From NCBI GenBank assembly GCA_017936375.1, contig JAGBFR010000033.1, positions 1 to 64,000 of the forward strand: DNA of 64,000 nucleotides, written 5' to 3'. This document shows, one piece after another, positions 15,159-23,136 of this stretch; the stretch's first letter is position 1, and every line of letters starts with the position of its first letter. The notes below the pieces were generated by a model, which was given only the letters and a program-made list of their open reading frames with translations, had not been told where the DNA came from and searched no databases. This DNA is from Clostridia bacterium. Its GTDB lineage: Bacteria > Bacillota > Clostridia > Christensenellales > Aristaeellaceae. The position numbers were made by a program, and so were the translations under genes.

Positions 15159-16463
15159 TTGCATCACATGACCAAGTGGATTCTCTCCGCTGCGCTGGCC
15201 CTCTGCCTGCTGCTCGGCGCCGCCGCTGTCGCGGAAGAATCCTATTACCTGCAGCTGCCCGCTGCCGGCATTACCTCTTCCTTCAACATCACGATGGATG
15301 TGCCGGGCGAGAATCCCGTCCAGGAGGGCGTCAGCCCCATCACCGGCGAGACCTGGTTCGGCAACTACTACCCCGTCATCGTCTCCCTGGACAATGACCC
15401 GGCTGCGCTGCCGCACTGGGGCGTCTCCGACGCAGACATCATCTATGAGATGCCCGTCTGGCAGGATGGCTCCACCCGCTGCGCCGCGCTGTACATGAGC
15501 ACGATCCCGTCCTATGCGGGTCCTGTCCGTTCCGGCCGCGTGCCGTGGGGCAGCCTGCGCGAGATGTGGGGCGGCGCGTGGGTCTTCTACGGCTGGCAGA
15601 ACTGGTACCTCTCCAGCCAGAAGAATCTGGTGGTCGACGTCGTCGACTGGGCGCTCAACATCCACCCCGACGCCCGTGTGAAGGGCCGCTGGGTCTTCCC
15701 CTTCGTTGAGGGCACCGAGCGCAATTACAGCTCCCTCTTCCATCGCGAGCATGACGGCAACCACGTCGCCCCGCATGACGTCCAGATCGACATGCACGCC
15801 GTGCAGGCCCTCTTCACCGAGGAGCCGGCGAAGCACCCCTTCAAGTTCACCGAGACCGGCCTTGACCGCGGCGTCGACGTGGACAACATCACCATCGAGT
15901 ACAAGAAGAATACCTACGTCACCTCTTTCAACTACAATGAGATGACCGGCAAGTACGACCGCTACCGCAACGGCGAGCCCTACTATGACGGCCTCAACGG
16001 CATGAACGTCGATTATTCCAACGTGATCGTGCTGCGCACCTCCGTCACCTGGTACAACGGCGCCAGCCAGCGCCCGGTCATCCAGCTGGTCGGCCAGGGC
16101 ACCTGCGATATCTTCCAGAATGGCAAGTATATCCGCGGCACCTGGGTCCGCACGCATGACCCGAAGATGGCTGACGAGTTCGCCTCCCTCTCCAGCCGCA
16201 TGATCTTCTTCGACGAGAACGGCGAGGAGCTGGAGATGAAGGTCGGCAAGACCGCCATCCAGATCGTCGATAACGAGATGCCGGTCATCGTCACCGCCGG
16301 CGAGCAGATCGAAGGCGCGACCGCGCAGGCCACGCCCAAGCCCACCGCCACCCCGAAGCCGACCCGTACGCCGAAGCCGACCCGCACCCCGAAGGCTTCC
16401 CAGAATACGCCGGCCCCGGTCCTGAACACCAATGACGATGAGGACATCTCCTTCGGCGGCTGA
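15159..16463 (+). CDS. Secreted DUF3048 (YerB-like) protein
   Basis: After a signal peptide (MTKWILSAALALCLLLGAAAVA, cleavage before EES), the protein has the two DUF3048 domains: NYYPVIVSLDNDPAALPHWGVSDADIIYEMPVWQDGSTR and the GPVRSGRVPWGSL motif in the first, and a C-terminal domain with YIRGTWVRTHDPKMADEF in the second. A Thr-Pro-Lys repeat tail (about the last 45 residues) ends the chain. YerB-type proteins are envelope proteins of unknown function. The likely start is TTG at 15159, eight bases after GGAGG; the ATG at 15168 is too far from that site. There is no lipobox Cys, although B. subtilis YerB is a lipoprotein. Confidence 0.85.
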   Translation: MHHMTKWILSAALALCLLLGAAAVAEESYYLQLPAAGITSSFNITMDVPGENPVQEGVSPITGETWFGNYYPVIVSLDNDPAALPHWGVSDADIIYEMPVWQDGSTRCAALYMSTIPSYAGPVRSGRVPWGSLREMWGGAWVFYGWQNWYLSSQKNLVVDVVDWALNIHPDARVKGRWVFPFVEGTERNYSSLFHREHDGNHVAPHDVQIDMHAVQALFTEEPAKHPFKFTETGLDRGVDVDNITIEYKKNTYVTSFNYNEMTGKYDRYRNGEPYYDGLNGMNVDYSNVIVLRTSVTWYNGASQRPVIQLVGQGTCDIFQNGKYIRGTWVRTHDPKMADEFASLSSRMIFFDENGEELEMKVGKTAIQIVDNEMPVIVTAGEQIEGATAQATPKPTATPKPTRTPKPTRTPKASQNTPAPVLNTNDDEDISFGG

Positions 16464-16477
16464 TCCAATACGCACAC

Positions 16478-16508
16478 AAACCCCCGCGCAGTACTGCGCG
16501 GGGGTTTT
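16478..16508 (+). terminator. Terminator of the DUF3048 gene
   Basis: A perfect palindromic stem, CCCCCGCGCAGT paired with ACTGCGCGGGGG, is followed by TTTT. Confidence 0.85.
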
Positions 16509-16540
16509 CCTGTACAAAGAGTCTTCCGGATAAATGAAAA

Positions 16541-16561
16541 GCCCTCCCGTAAAGGGAGGGC
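16541..16561 (-). terminator. Terminator of the PRPP synthetase-like gene
   Basis: GCCCTCCC pairs with GGGAGGGC around GTAAA. On the minus strand the stem is followed by TTTT. Confidence 0.75.
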
Positions 16562-16578
16562 CATGCATGGCGAAAGGA

Positions 16579-17772
16579 TTACTTCTTCTCGCTGCGATAG
16601 CGGGTGAGCAGCTTCTCGATACGGTTCCACGGATCGAGCAGATAGCTCAGAGACTGATCATGGTTGAGCGTGGCAATGACATAAGCCATGTACTTGCTCA
16701 TGTCCGCCTGCGTGAACCACGGCGCAGCAAGCACCTCGGGAGAGGCGTAGGTCAGGTTCGTCGCGAAGACATGGTCGATCACGCCCTCCTCGTACGCCTT
16801 GTTGAAGGCGTCCAGACCGCTGGTAAAGAAGGCGAAGGTCGCACCGGCGAACACGCGCTTGGCGCCGCGCTTCTTGAGGTTATACGCAAGATCGAGGATG
16901 GAATCGCCCGAGGCGATGATGTCGTCGGCAACGAAGACGTCCTTGCCCTCGACGTTCTCGCCCATGTACTCATGCGCGATGATCGGGTTGCGGCCGTTGA
17001 CCACGCGGGTGTAGTCGCGGCGCTTGTAGAACATGCCCAGATTCACGCCCATCGCGGAGCTGTAATAGATGTTTCTGCTGATCGCACCCTCGTCCGGGGA
17101 GATGACCATCATGTGATCCTTGTCGATCTTCAGGTCATCATAGGTGCGGCACATCGCCTTGAGCATCTGATAGGTCGGCATGACATTATCAAAGCCATGG
17201 AGCGGGATCGCATTCTGCACACGCGGGTCGTGCGCATCGAAGGTGATGATGTTGGTCACGCCCATATTGACCAGCTCCTGCAGCATCAGCGCGCAGTCCA
17301 TGGACTCGCGGGCGGTGCGGCGATGCTGACGGCCCTCATAGAGCATCGGCATGATGACATTGATGCGGTACGCCTTGCCGCTGACGGCAGCAATGATGCG
17401 CTTGAGATCGGCATAATGCTCGTCCGGCGTCATGGGCACTTCCTTGCCGTAGAGCTTGTAGGTGCACTGATAGGCACCGATATCACAGATGATGTACAGA
17501 TCATAGCCGCGCACGGAGTTCTTGAGCATGCCCTTGCCCTCGCCCGTGCCAAAGCGCGGACAATGTGCCTCGAGCAGGAAGCCGTCGACGTCTGCGCCGT
17601 AGAAGCTGTGAAGCCTCTCCTCATCGGCGGTGGTGGCGTCCTGCCAGCTGAGCAGGTAATCATTGACGCGCTTGCCCATTTCCTCGCAGCCGCGCATGGC
17701 AATCACGCCAAGCGGAGCGACAGGCCGCATAGGAAACTTGTGAGCCGCTTCGGAATTGATCTTCTCGTTCAT
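16579..17772 (-). CDS. Ribose-phosphate pyrophosphokinase family protein
   Basis: The 397-residue protein is built from two phosphoribosyltransferase-like halves, as in PRPP synthetase. The second half has the PRPP-binding loop VFVADDIIASGDSILDLA and the first has FDAHDPRVQNAI with the metal-binding Asp-His region; YEGRQHRRTARESMD matches the ATP-binding flexible region. It is about 80 residues longer than standard PrsA, with an N-terminal extension (PLGVIAMRGCEEMGKRVNDYLLSW) and insertions, matching a longer Clostridia form. The likely reaction is ribose-5-phosphate plus ATP to PRPP plus AMP. It is a single gene between terminators, with a perfect TATAAT near 17833-17838 but a weak -35 box. 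Confidence 0.8.
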   Translation of the reverse strand: MNEKINSEAAHKFPMRPVAPLGVIAMRGCEEMGKRVNDYLLSWQDATTADEERLHSFYGADVDGFLLEAHCPRFGTGEGKGMLKNSVRGYDLYIICDIGAYQCTYKLYGKEVPMTPDEHYADLKRIIAAVSGKAYRINVIMPMLYEGRQHRRTARESMDCALMLQELVNMGVTNIITFDAHDPRVQNAIPLHGFDNVMPTYQMLKAMCRTYDDLKIDKDHMMVISPDEGAISRNIYYSSAMGVNLGMFYKRRDYTRVVNGRNPIIAHEYMGENVEGKDVFVADDIIASGDSILDLAYNLKKRGAKRVFAGATFAFFTSGLDAFNKAYEEGVIDHVFATNLTYASPEVLAAPWFTQADMSKYMAYVIATLNHDQSLSYLLDPWNRIEKLLTRYRSEKK

Positions 17773-17992
17773 GATGATTCCCCTTCTGAATTGTGATCTA
17801 TAGAGATACGCAACACTTCACGTGCCATTATAGCACAGATTCTGTTCAGGTTCATCCCAAAATGTAAATATAGCTGAAAATTCATCCAGTTGTGACAATT
17901 TGGCACATGCTTTACGTCAACCGTTCACCATCCTGCAAAAGTTTTCTAAAGCTAACAGGCAGTATTCATCCGCCTGTGCCCTTGCGGCACAC

Positions 17993-18021
17993 TTGACCGC
18001 CCGATGCCCGCTTGGTATAAT
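17993..18021 (+). promoter_or_regulatory. Promoter of murG
   Basis: TTGACC (17993-17998), a 17-bp spacer and TATAAT (18016-18021). Confidence 0.7.
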
Positions 18022-18053
18022 AAGGGCAATCAGTATCATGAGGAGGTCCTGTT

Positions 18054-19118
18054 GTGAAGCGCATCGTTCTCACCGGCGGCGGCACCGCCGGTCATGTCTC
18101 CCCCAATCAGGCGCTGATTCCCCTTCTTCTGGAAGAGGGCTGGGACATTCACTACATCGGAACAAAGGCCGGCATTGAGCGCACGCTGATCGAGCCCATT
18201 GCCGGGGTTACATACCACGCCGTCCAGTCCGGCAAGCTGCGCCGTTATTTCGACTGGAAGAACTTTACCGATCCCTTCCGCGTGATCGCAGGCGCATTCC
18301 AGAGTTTTGGCATCATCCATAAGCTCAAGCCGGACGTCGTCTTCTCCAAGGGCGGCTTTGTGAGCGTGCCGGTGGTCGTCGGCGCGGCGCTTTGCCGTGT
18401 GCCCGTGGTCATGCACGAGAGCGACATCACCCCCGGCCTGGCCAATAAGCTGTGCAAGCCCTTTGCCAAGGCCGTGTGCACCACCTTCCCCGAGTGCGCA
18501 AAGCTCCTCGGCGACAAGGCGGTGGAGACCGGCACGCCGCTGCGGAAGGTCATCTTCTCCGGCACGCGCGAAAAGGGCCTTGCCCTCGCCGGATTTGACG
18601 GCAGCAAGCCCGTGCTGATGATGATCGGCGGCTCGCTGGGCGCGCAGAGCGTCAATGCCGTGCTGCGCGAAGCTCTGCCGGAACTGACGAAGCGATACGA
18701 CGTGCTCCACGTCTGCGGCAAGGGCAATCTCGACGAATCCCTGCAGGGCACGCCGGGCTATACGCAGTTTGAATACCTCTCCGGCGAGCTGCCGGACGCA
18801 TTCGCCTGTGCGGACGTCCTGCTCTCCCGCGCCGGATCCAATTCTCTCTCCGAGATCCTCGCGCTTAAAAAGCCCGCGCTGCTCATCCCCTACCACAGCG
18901 GGCGCGGCGATCAGGTACTCAACGCCAATTCCCTCAAGGCGCGCGGCCTTGCTCATGTGATGATCCAGAGCGAGCTGAATGCCCAGAGCCTGCCGCCCGC
19001 CATCGAGGCGCTCTGGCAGGAGCGTGAGCTGCTCGTCCAGCGGATGGAGGCGCTGCCCCCGGCGGACGGCACCAACGCCGTTTTGGCGCAGATTCACAAG
19101 CACGCAAAAAAGGCATAA
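18054..19118 (+). CDS. murG: UDP-GlcNAc:undecaprenyl-PP-MurNAc-pentapeptide N-acetylglucosaminyltransferase
   Basis: A complete 354-residue GT28 glycosyltransferase that makes lipid II from lipid I at the inner face of the membrane. Visible signatures are the glycine-rich loop TGGGTAGHVSPNQAL, KPDVVFSKGGFVSVPVV, HESDITPGLANK, the second G-loop IGGSLGAQSVN, and the UDP-GlcNAc site around LLSRAGSNSLSEILALKKPALLIPY. The start is GTG, seven bases after AGGAGG. It is monocistronic, outside any division and cell-wall cluster, so it could be a second MurG copy. Several Clostridia keep such an isolated murG. Confidence 0.9.
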   Translation: MKRIVLTGGGTAGHVSPNQALIPLLLEEGWDIHYIGTKAGIERTLIEPIAGVTYHAVQSGKLRRYFDWKNFTDPFRVIAGAFQSFGIIHKLKPDVVFSKGGFVSVPVVVGAALCRVPVVMHESDITPGLANKLCKPFAKAVCTTFPECAKLLGDKAVETGTPLRKVIFSGTREKGLALAGFDGSKPVLMMIGGSLGAQSVNAVLREALPELTKRYDVLHVCGKGNLDESLQGTPGYTQFEYLSGELPDAFACADVLLSRAGSNSLSEILALKKPALLIPYHSGRGDQVLNANSLKARGLAHVMIQSELNAQSLPPAIEALWQERELLVQRMEALPPADGTNAVLAQIHKHAKKA

Positions 19119-19121
19119 TCC

Positions 19122-19157
19122 AAAAAGGAACTGTCAGTTTTCTGACAGCTCCTTTTT
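19122..19157. terminator. Bidirectional terminator between murG and the carboxypeptidase gene
   Basis: The AAAAAGGA...CTGTCAG arm pairs with CTGACAG...TCCTTTTTT, giving A and T tracts on the two sides for the convergent genes. Confidence 0.8.
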
Positions 19158-19164
19158 TATGTCC

Positions 19165-20673
19165 TCACAGCCCGTAGAGCGCCGTGAACTTCTTCTTCAG
19201 ATAGTCGGTGTAGTGCTTCGCATCGAATACGCCGCAGCTGCGTTCAAAGAGCTCGCCCGGCTTGTACAGGCAGCCGTGGGTATGGATGTGCGCCTTCAGC
19301 CACGCGGTGACCTTGTCAAGCTCGCCCGCGGCAACCAGCGCCTGCGTGTCGCCGATCTCCTGCTCCATGACGTCGAGCATCTGCGCGGCATAGGCGCTGC
19401 CCAGCGCGTAGGACGGGAAATAGCCGATCATGCCGCCGGACCAGTGCGTATCCTGCAGCACGCCGCGCGCATCGTCCGGCACATCCACGCCGAGGTATTC
19501 CTTCATCATCGCATTCCAAGCCTGCGGCAGATCGCGTACCTCGAGCGTGCCGGCGATCAGCTGCTTCTCCAGCTCATAGCGCACCATGATGTGCAGCGCA
19601 TAGGTCAATTCGTCCGCCTCCGTGCGGATGAGAGAGGGCTGCGCCTTATTGACCGCGCGATAGACCTGCTCCGCCGTCACGCCCGCCAGCTGCTGCGGGA
19701 AGAGCTCCTGCATCTTCGGGAAGATCAGGCGGATGAAGGCGAGGCTGCGGCCGATGATATTCTCATAGAAGCGGCTCTGGCTCTCGTGAATGCTCATCGC
19801 CGCGCCGCCCTGCAGGGCAGTGTGGTTATACGCGTCGTCATAGCCCAGTTCATAGAGCGCATGGCCGCCCTCGTGAATGACGGAGAACATCGAGGAGGCG
19901 ACGTCGTCCTCGTGATAGTGCGTGGTGATACGTACATCGTGGTTGTTGAAGCCGGCGGTAAAGGGATGCTCCGTCTCCGCGATGGTGCAGCGGGTCTTGT
20001 CGATGCCCATGACCTGCATCAGATAGTCAGAGAACGCGCGCTGCGTCTCAATCGGATACTCCCCATGCAGGAAGGAATCGTCGATCTGCTCCTTCTCCCC
20101 GATCGCATGAATCAGCGGCACCAGCTCGCTGCGCAGCATGGCGAAGAAGGCGTCGAGCGTCTGCATCGTCAGCCCCTCTTCGTATTCATTGAGCAGCGCG
20201 TCGTACGCCGGGACGTCCGGGTTATAATAGCCGGCAAACTTTCTGTTATACGCCACGATCTTCTCCAGCAGCGGCGCAAAGGAGGCGAAGTCATTCTCAT
20301 TCTTCGCCCTGCGCCAGACGGTATCCGCCTCATTGAGCAGCACGGCATAGGCCACATGCTCCTCCTTTGGGATGCGGGACATCTGCAGGCAGGACTTGCG
20401 CAGCAGCTGCGCGCGGCGCAGGGAGGGCGCGTCCAGCTCATCGCCATGGGCGATCAGGTAATCGGCGAGCTCCTCATTCGCCGGGTCGGCCACGAGGCCG
20501 TAGACCACGCCGCTGAGCACCTCCATGCTCCTGCCGCGGCCCTGCGCGGAATCGCTCGGCGCGGCGGTGGAGGCGTCCACGCCCATGACGCTCATCGCGT
20601 GGTTATACGCGGCGATCGTCGACTCCAGCTCGCAAAGCCGCTCAAGCGCAGCCTTCACAGATTCATATGCCAT
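19165..20673 (-). CDS. M32 family metallocarboxypeptidase (Taq-type)
   Basis: The 502-residue, nearly all-helical protein has the M32 zinc motif H267-E268-G-G-H271 in SVIHEGGHALYELG and the second-ligand segment SIHESQSRFYENIIGRS about 25 residues later. Downstream IRTEADELTYALHIMVRYELE and GMIGYFPSYALGSAYAAQ are family hallmarks. The length is right for M32 enzymes, which remove C-terminal residues from peptides in the cytoplasm. The start at MAYESVKAAL follows AAAAGGAG. It stands alone between terminators. Confidence 0.92.
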   Translation of the reverse strand: MAYESVKAALERLCELESTIAAYNHAMSVMGVDASTAAPSDSAQGRGRSMEVLSGVVYGLVADPANEELADYLIAHGDELDAPSLRRAQLLRKSCLQMSRIPKEEHVAYAVLLNEADTVWRRAKNENDFASFAPLLEKIVAYNRKFAGYYNPDVPAYDALLNEYEEGLTMQTLDAFFAMLRSELVPLIHAIGEKEQIDDSFLHGEYPIETQRAFSDYLMQVMGIDKTRCTIAETEHPFTAGFNNHDVRITTHYHEDDVASSMFSVIHEGGHALYELGYDDAYNHTALQGGAAMSIHESQSRFYENIIGRSLAFIRLIFPKMQELFPQQLAGVTAEQVYRAVNKAQPSLIRTEADELTYALHIMVRYELEKQLIAGTLEVRDLPQAWNAMMKEYLGVDVPDDARGVLQDTHWSGGMIGYFPSYALGSAYAAQMLDVMEQEIGDTQALVAAGELDKVTAWLKAHIHTHGCLYKPGELFERSCGVFDAKHYTDYLKKKFTALYGL

Positions 20674-20693
20674 ACAAAACGCTCCTTTTCTAA

Positions 20694-20724
20694 AACGCGG
20701 GCAGCCATATCAGCTGCCCGCGTT
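20694..20724 (-). terminator. Terminator of the SH3-domain protein gene
   Basis: AACGCGGGCAGC (20694-20705) pairs perfectly with GCTGCCCGCGTT (20713-20724). Confidence 0.75.
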
Positions 20725-20736
20725 ATTCTTGTTATA

Positions 20737-22590
20737 TCAGGGATTACAAGTTCCACAAGGAGTATAGCCCTTGCTTACCGCATAGGATCTACTCTCAAAG
20801 TAGACAAGATTCTCACTTCCGGAAGAAAGAAGATCACAGTTGATATCATGGAAGACTTTTGAATTCTTGTTGCCAGAATACTTATACTTTGTATTTGCAA
20901 CAATCTCCTGTCCTTCTTCAACAGCATCGGCTTCGAGTTCAATGCCGTACTGCGTGACTACCAGCTCCGGAGATTCCTCCTTGACATTGAGCAGATAGTC
21001 GCGGACGAAGCCGTAGGTCTTGCCGCTCTCGGTGGAGACCTCGTACCAGACGTTGCCGTCCTTGTCGGAATACTTGCCAAGGATCAGCAGCTCGTTGCCC
21101 TTGCGCAGCTGGCGGACCAGCTTGCCACCCGCAGCCGGCTTGGCGCGGACATTGGCGTCCTTCTTGGTCACCGCACGGCCGAAGACCTCGCGGTCAAGGA
21201 TGGAATTCTGCTCCGGCTCCTTGGTGGGCTCAGGCGTCGCCTCAGTCTCCGCTTCGGCTTCAGCCTCGGTCTCCTGCTCCTCAGGCTCATCTTCAGCCTT
21301 CTCAGGTGCGGGCGTCTCGGTCGGCGCAGGGGTCGGGGTCGGGATCTCGAGCTCCACGCCCTCATCCAGCGTGATCAGGTAATCGCGGACAAAACCGACG
21401 CGATTGCTGCCCTGCTGCTGCGCCTGATACCAGACGTCGCCATGCTTGTCAAGGCGCACATCGAGAATATCCACGCGCACATTCTTTCTGAGCTGGGTGA
21501 TCACCTGGCCGTTCATGATCTTGCGCAGGTTGGCTTCCTTATTGGTCTTGCCCGTGCCGATGGCGTTCGGGTTCGGCGTGGCGGTCGCCTCGGGGGCTGC
21601 CGTCTCGCTGATCTCCTCCGCCGCAGCCGCTTCGCCCGGCTTGGGCGTCGGCGTGATCTTCGGCGTAGCCGTCGGGGCGACGATCTCGTTATCCAGCGTC
21701 ACGACATAGTCGCGCATGTAGCCCGTCGTCGCCTGATCGTCAACCGTGAGCACATACCAGACCTTGTTGTTATCGTCGAGCAGCGCGCCGTGCACGGTGA
21801 CGGTCTCGCCCTTCTTGATCTCGCTCTTGACCTTGCCCTCCGGCTTCTCGCGCAGGTTGGCGCTGCGGTTGGTCTTGCCCGTCGCGATATCCACAACCGG
21901 CGTCGGGCTCGGCGTCGGGGTCGGGGTCGGCTCCGGCGTGGCGGTCGGCGTCGGCGTCGGGCGCGGAGTCGGGCTCGGCGTCGGGGTGTTGGTCAGGATG
22001 ATCGGCAGCGGCGTGGCCGTCGGCTCGGCGGTGGGCGTCGGGCTCGGCGTCGGCACGGCAGTCGGCTCAGCCGTGGGTTCAGCAGTCGGCTCGGCGGTCG
22101 GTTCTGCCGTCGCCTCCTGGATCTCCTCCGGCTCGTCATGCTGCTGCTCCTCCTGCCCGCCGGCCGGGCCGAAAACGATCACAGCAGGCGCATCCGTCGG
22201 ATCAGCCGCCACAGCAGCAGGCGGCAGCTGGCCGCCCTCGCCGCCATCTCCGCCATCGGCAGGCTTGCCCATGAAGCGGATCGCGAGCAGCGCAAGCAGC
22301 ACGAGCACCAGCACCACGATCAGCGCAAGGAGCACCTTGCCCAGCGTCGTGCTCAGCAGACCGCCGGCAGCAGCCTTCTTCGCCCGGGCCTTGGGCGCGG
22401 CCTTTGCGGTCGGGCCGTCGTCCAGATCGTCTGCATCGTCATAGAACTCGTCGGAGAGCTCCTCTTCGTAGTCCTCCGCCTCGTCATACTCGGCATACGC
22501 CTCGCCATCCACGTCGTCCTGAAGCTCGGCATCAGGCGCGTTGTTATACTCCTGATTCAATTCTTCGCCGTTTTTTCTTTTTCTGGCCAT
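20737..22590 (-). CDS. Membrane-anchored protein with three SH3b domains and a C-terminal Ada-like Cys-cluster domain
   Basis: The 617-residue protein has an acidic cytoplasmic N-terminus (about 10-60, rich in Asp, Glu and Tyr), a basic patch, one membrane span (about 84-107), and a long Thr-Pro-Glu linker with T-A-E-P repeats. Three bacterial SH3 domains follow, each with A-N-[LV]-R and a G-[FY]-[MV]-R-D-Y ending. The last 50 residues ([20 protein letters not shown] to TPCGTCNP) match the Ada-like zinc-binding domain often found at the end of secreted nucleases. It is probably a cell-wall-binding surface protein. The region coding for the Ada-like domain is much more AT-rich than the rest. 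Its promoter is at 22627-22655. Confidence 0.8.
   Translation of the reverse strand: MARKRKNGEELNQEYNNAPDAELQDDVDGEAYAEYDEAEDYEEELSDEFYDDADDLDDGPTAKAAPKARAKKAAAGGLLSTTLGKVLLALIVVLVLVLLALLAIRFMGKPADGGDGGEGGQLPPAAVAADPTDAPAVIVFGPAGGQEEQQHDEPEEIQEATAEPTAEPTAEPTAEPTAVPTPSPTPTAEPTATPLPIILTNTPTPSPTPRPTPTPTATPEPTPTPTPSPTPVVDIATGKTNRSANLREKPEGKVKSEIKKGETVTVHGALLDDNNKVWYVLTVDDQATTGYMRDYVVTLDNEIVAPTATPKITPTPKPGEAAAAEEISETAAPEATATPNPNAIGTGKTNKEANLRKIMNGQVITQLRKNVRVDILDVRLDKHGDVWYQAQQQGSNRVGFVRDYLITLDEGVELEIPTPTPAPTETPAPEKAEDEPEEQETEAEAEAETEATPEPTKEPEQNSILDREVFGRAVTKKDANVRAKPAAGGKLVRQLRKGNELLILGKYSDKDGNVWYEVSTESGKTYGFVRDYLLNVKEESPELVVTQYGIELEADAVEEGQEIVANTKYKYSGNKNSKVFHDINCDLLSSGSENLVYFESRSYAVSKGYTPCGTCNP
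22054..22115 (-). repeat. Short tandem repeat coding T-A-E-P units
   Basis: Five or so 12-bp units coding Thr-Ala-Glu-Pro lie in tandem within the extracellular linker of the SH3 protein. Copy number is likely to vary between strains. Confidence 0.5.
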
Positions 22591-22626
22591 AGAATGACCC
22601 TCCTCATCCCTCTATACGGTATCTCT

Positions 22627-22655
22627 ATTATAGGGTTTGTTACAAGAGGATGCAA
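22627..22655 (-). promoter_or_regulatory. Promoter of the SH3-domain protein gene
   Basis: On the minus strand, TTGCAT (22650-22655), a 17-bp spacer and TATAAT (22627-22632). Confidence 0.65.
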
Positions 22656-22731
22656 GCACTTTTCACCGGCAATGTCGAATAAACGCGAAATTTATAACAT
22701 ATTTCATTGTTTTTGCGAACTAACTTCTCTC

Positions 22732-22760
22732 TTGCAATATACCCCCTGGGGGTATATAAT
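22732..22760 (+). promoter_or_regulatory. csoR-copA promoter with nested CsoR operator
   Basis: TTGCAA (22732-22737), a 17-bp spacer and TATAAT (22755-22760). A perfect palindrome of two 10-bp arms, ATATACCCCC and GGGGGTATAT around one T (22737-22757), fills the spacer. This is the G/C-tract operator type known for CsoR, so copper-free CsoR should block polymerase directly. Confidence 0.85.
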
Positions 22761-22783
22761 ATACATGAAAGCGAGGCGATCCC

Positions 22784-23095
22784 ATGACAGAGCAATCTTT
22801 ACCCCCCTGCGCCGCCTGCAAGACAAAGGTGCGCAGCGATAAAGAAACCCGCGACCTGCTCAACCGGCTCAGCCGCATCGAAGGCCAGATCCGCGGCATC
22901 CGCGGCATGGTGGAGCGGGACGCTTACTGCACAGACGTGCTCACGCAGGTCGCCGCCGCGAGCGCCGCGCTCAATGGATTCACGCGCGTGCTGCTTGCCG
23001 AGCATATCCGCACCTGTGTCGCACAGGATATCCGCGCGGGAAAGGACGAGACCATCGACGAGCTCGTCGCGACGCTGCAGAAGCTCATGCGCTGA
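22784..23095 (+). CDS. csoR: Copper-sensing repressor, CsoR family
   Basis: A 103-residue helical protein with the Cu(I) triad C49, H74 and C78 in the spacing known for CsoR, plus [19 protein letters not shown], the DNA-contacting helix of the CsoR/RcnR family. Copper binding should release it from the palindrome in its own promoter, switching on itself and copA 41 bp downstream. An extra CxxC near the N-terminus (C9, C12) may bind metal but is not needed for the family. FrmR- or RcnR-type sensing is unlikely because the ligand set is Cys-His-Cys and the next gene is a copper pump. Confidence 0.9.
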   Translation: MTEQSLPPCAACKTKVRSDKETRDLLNRLSRIEGQIRGIRGMVERDAYCTDVLTQVAAASAALNGFTRVLLAEHIRTCVAQDIRAGKDETIDELVATLQKLMR

Positions 23096-23136
23096 TCCGC
23101 CCCTCTGCCCGCATCATCAAAGGAGTTGTGTTTTTT

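Noticed and set aside
15129..16568. A 479-codon open frame opposite the DUF3048 gene
   Set aside because: Shadow frame with low-complexity composition. It runs across the strong terminator at 16478-16508 and lacks any recognisable domain.
22054..22115. Possible CRISPR-like array
   Set aside because: The periodic units are 12-bp in-frame T-A-E-P codons with no spacers and no cas genes nearby.
21442..22842. A 466-codon open frame opposite the SH3 protein linker
   Set aside because: It reflects the Thr-Pro repeats read backwards as Arg-rich sequence. It also crosses into csoR, whose promoter and product are clear.
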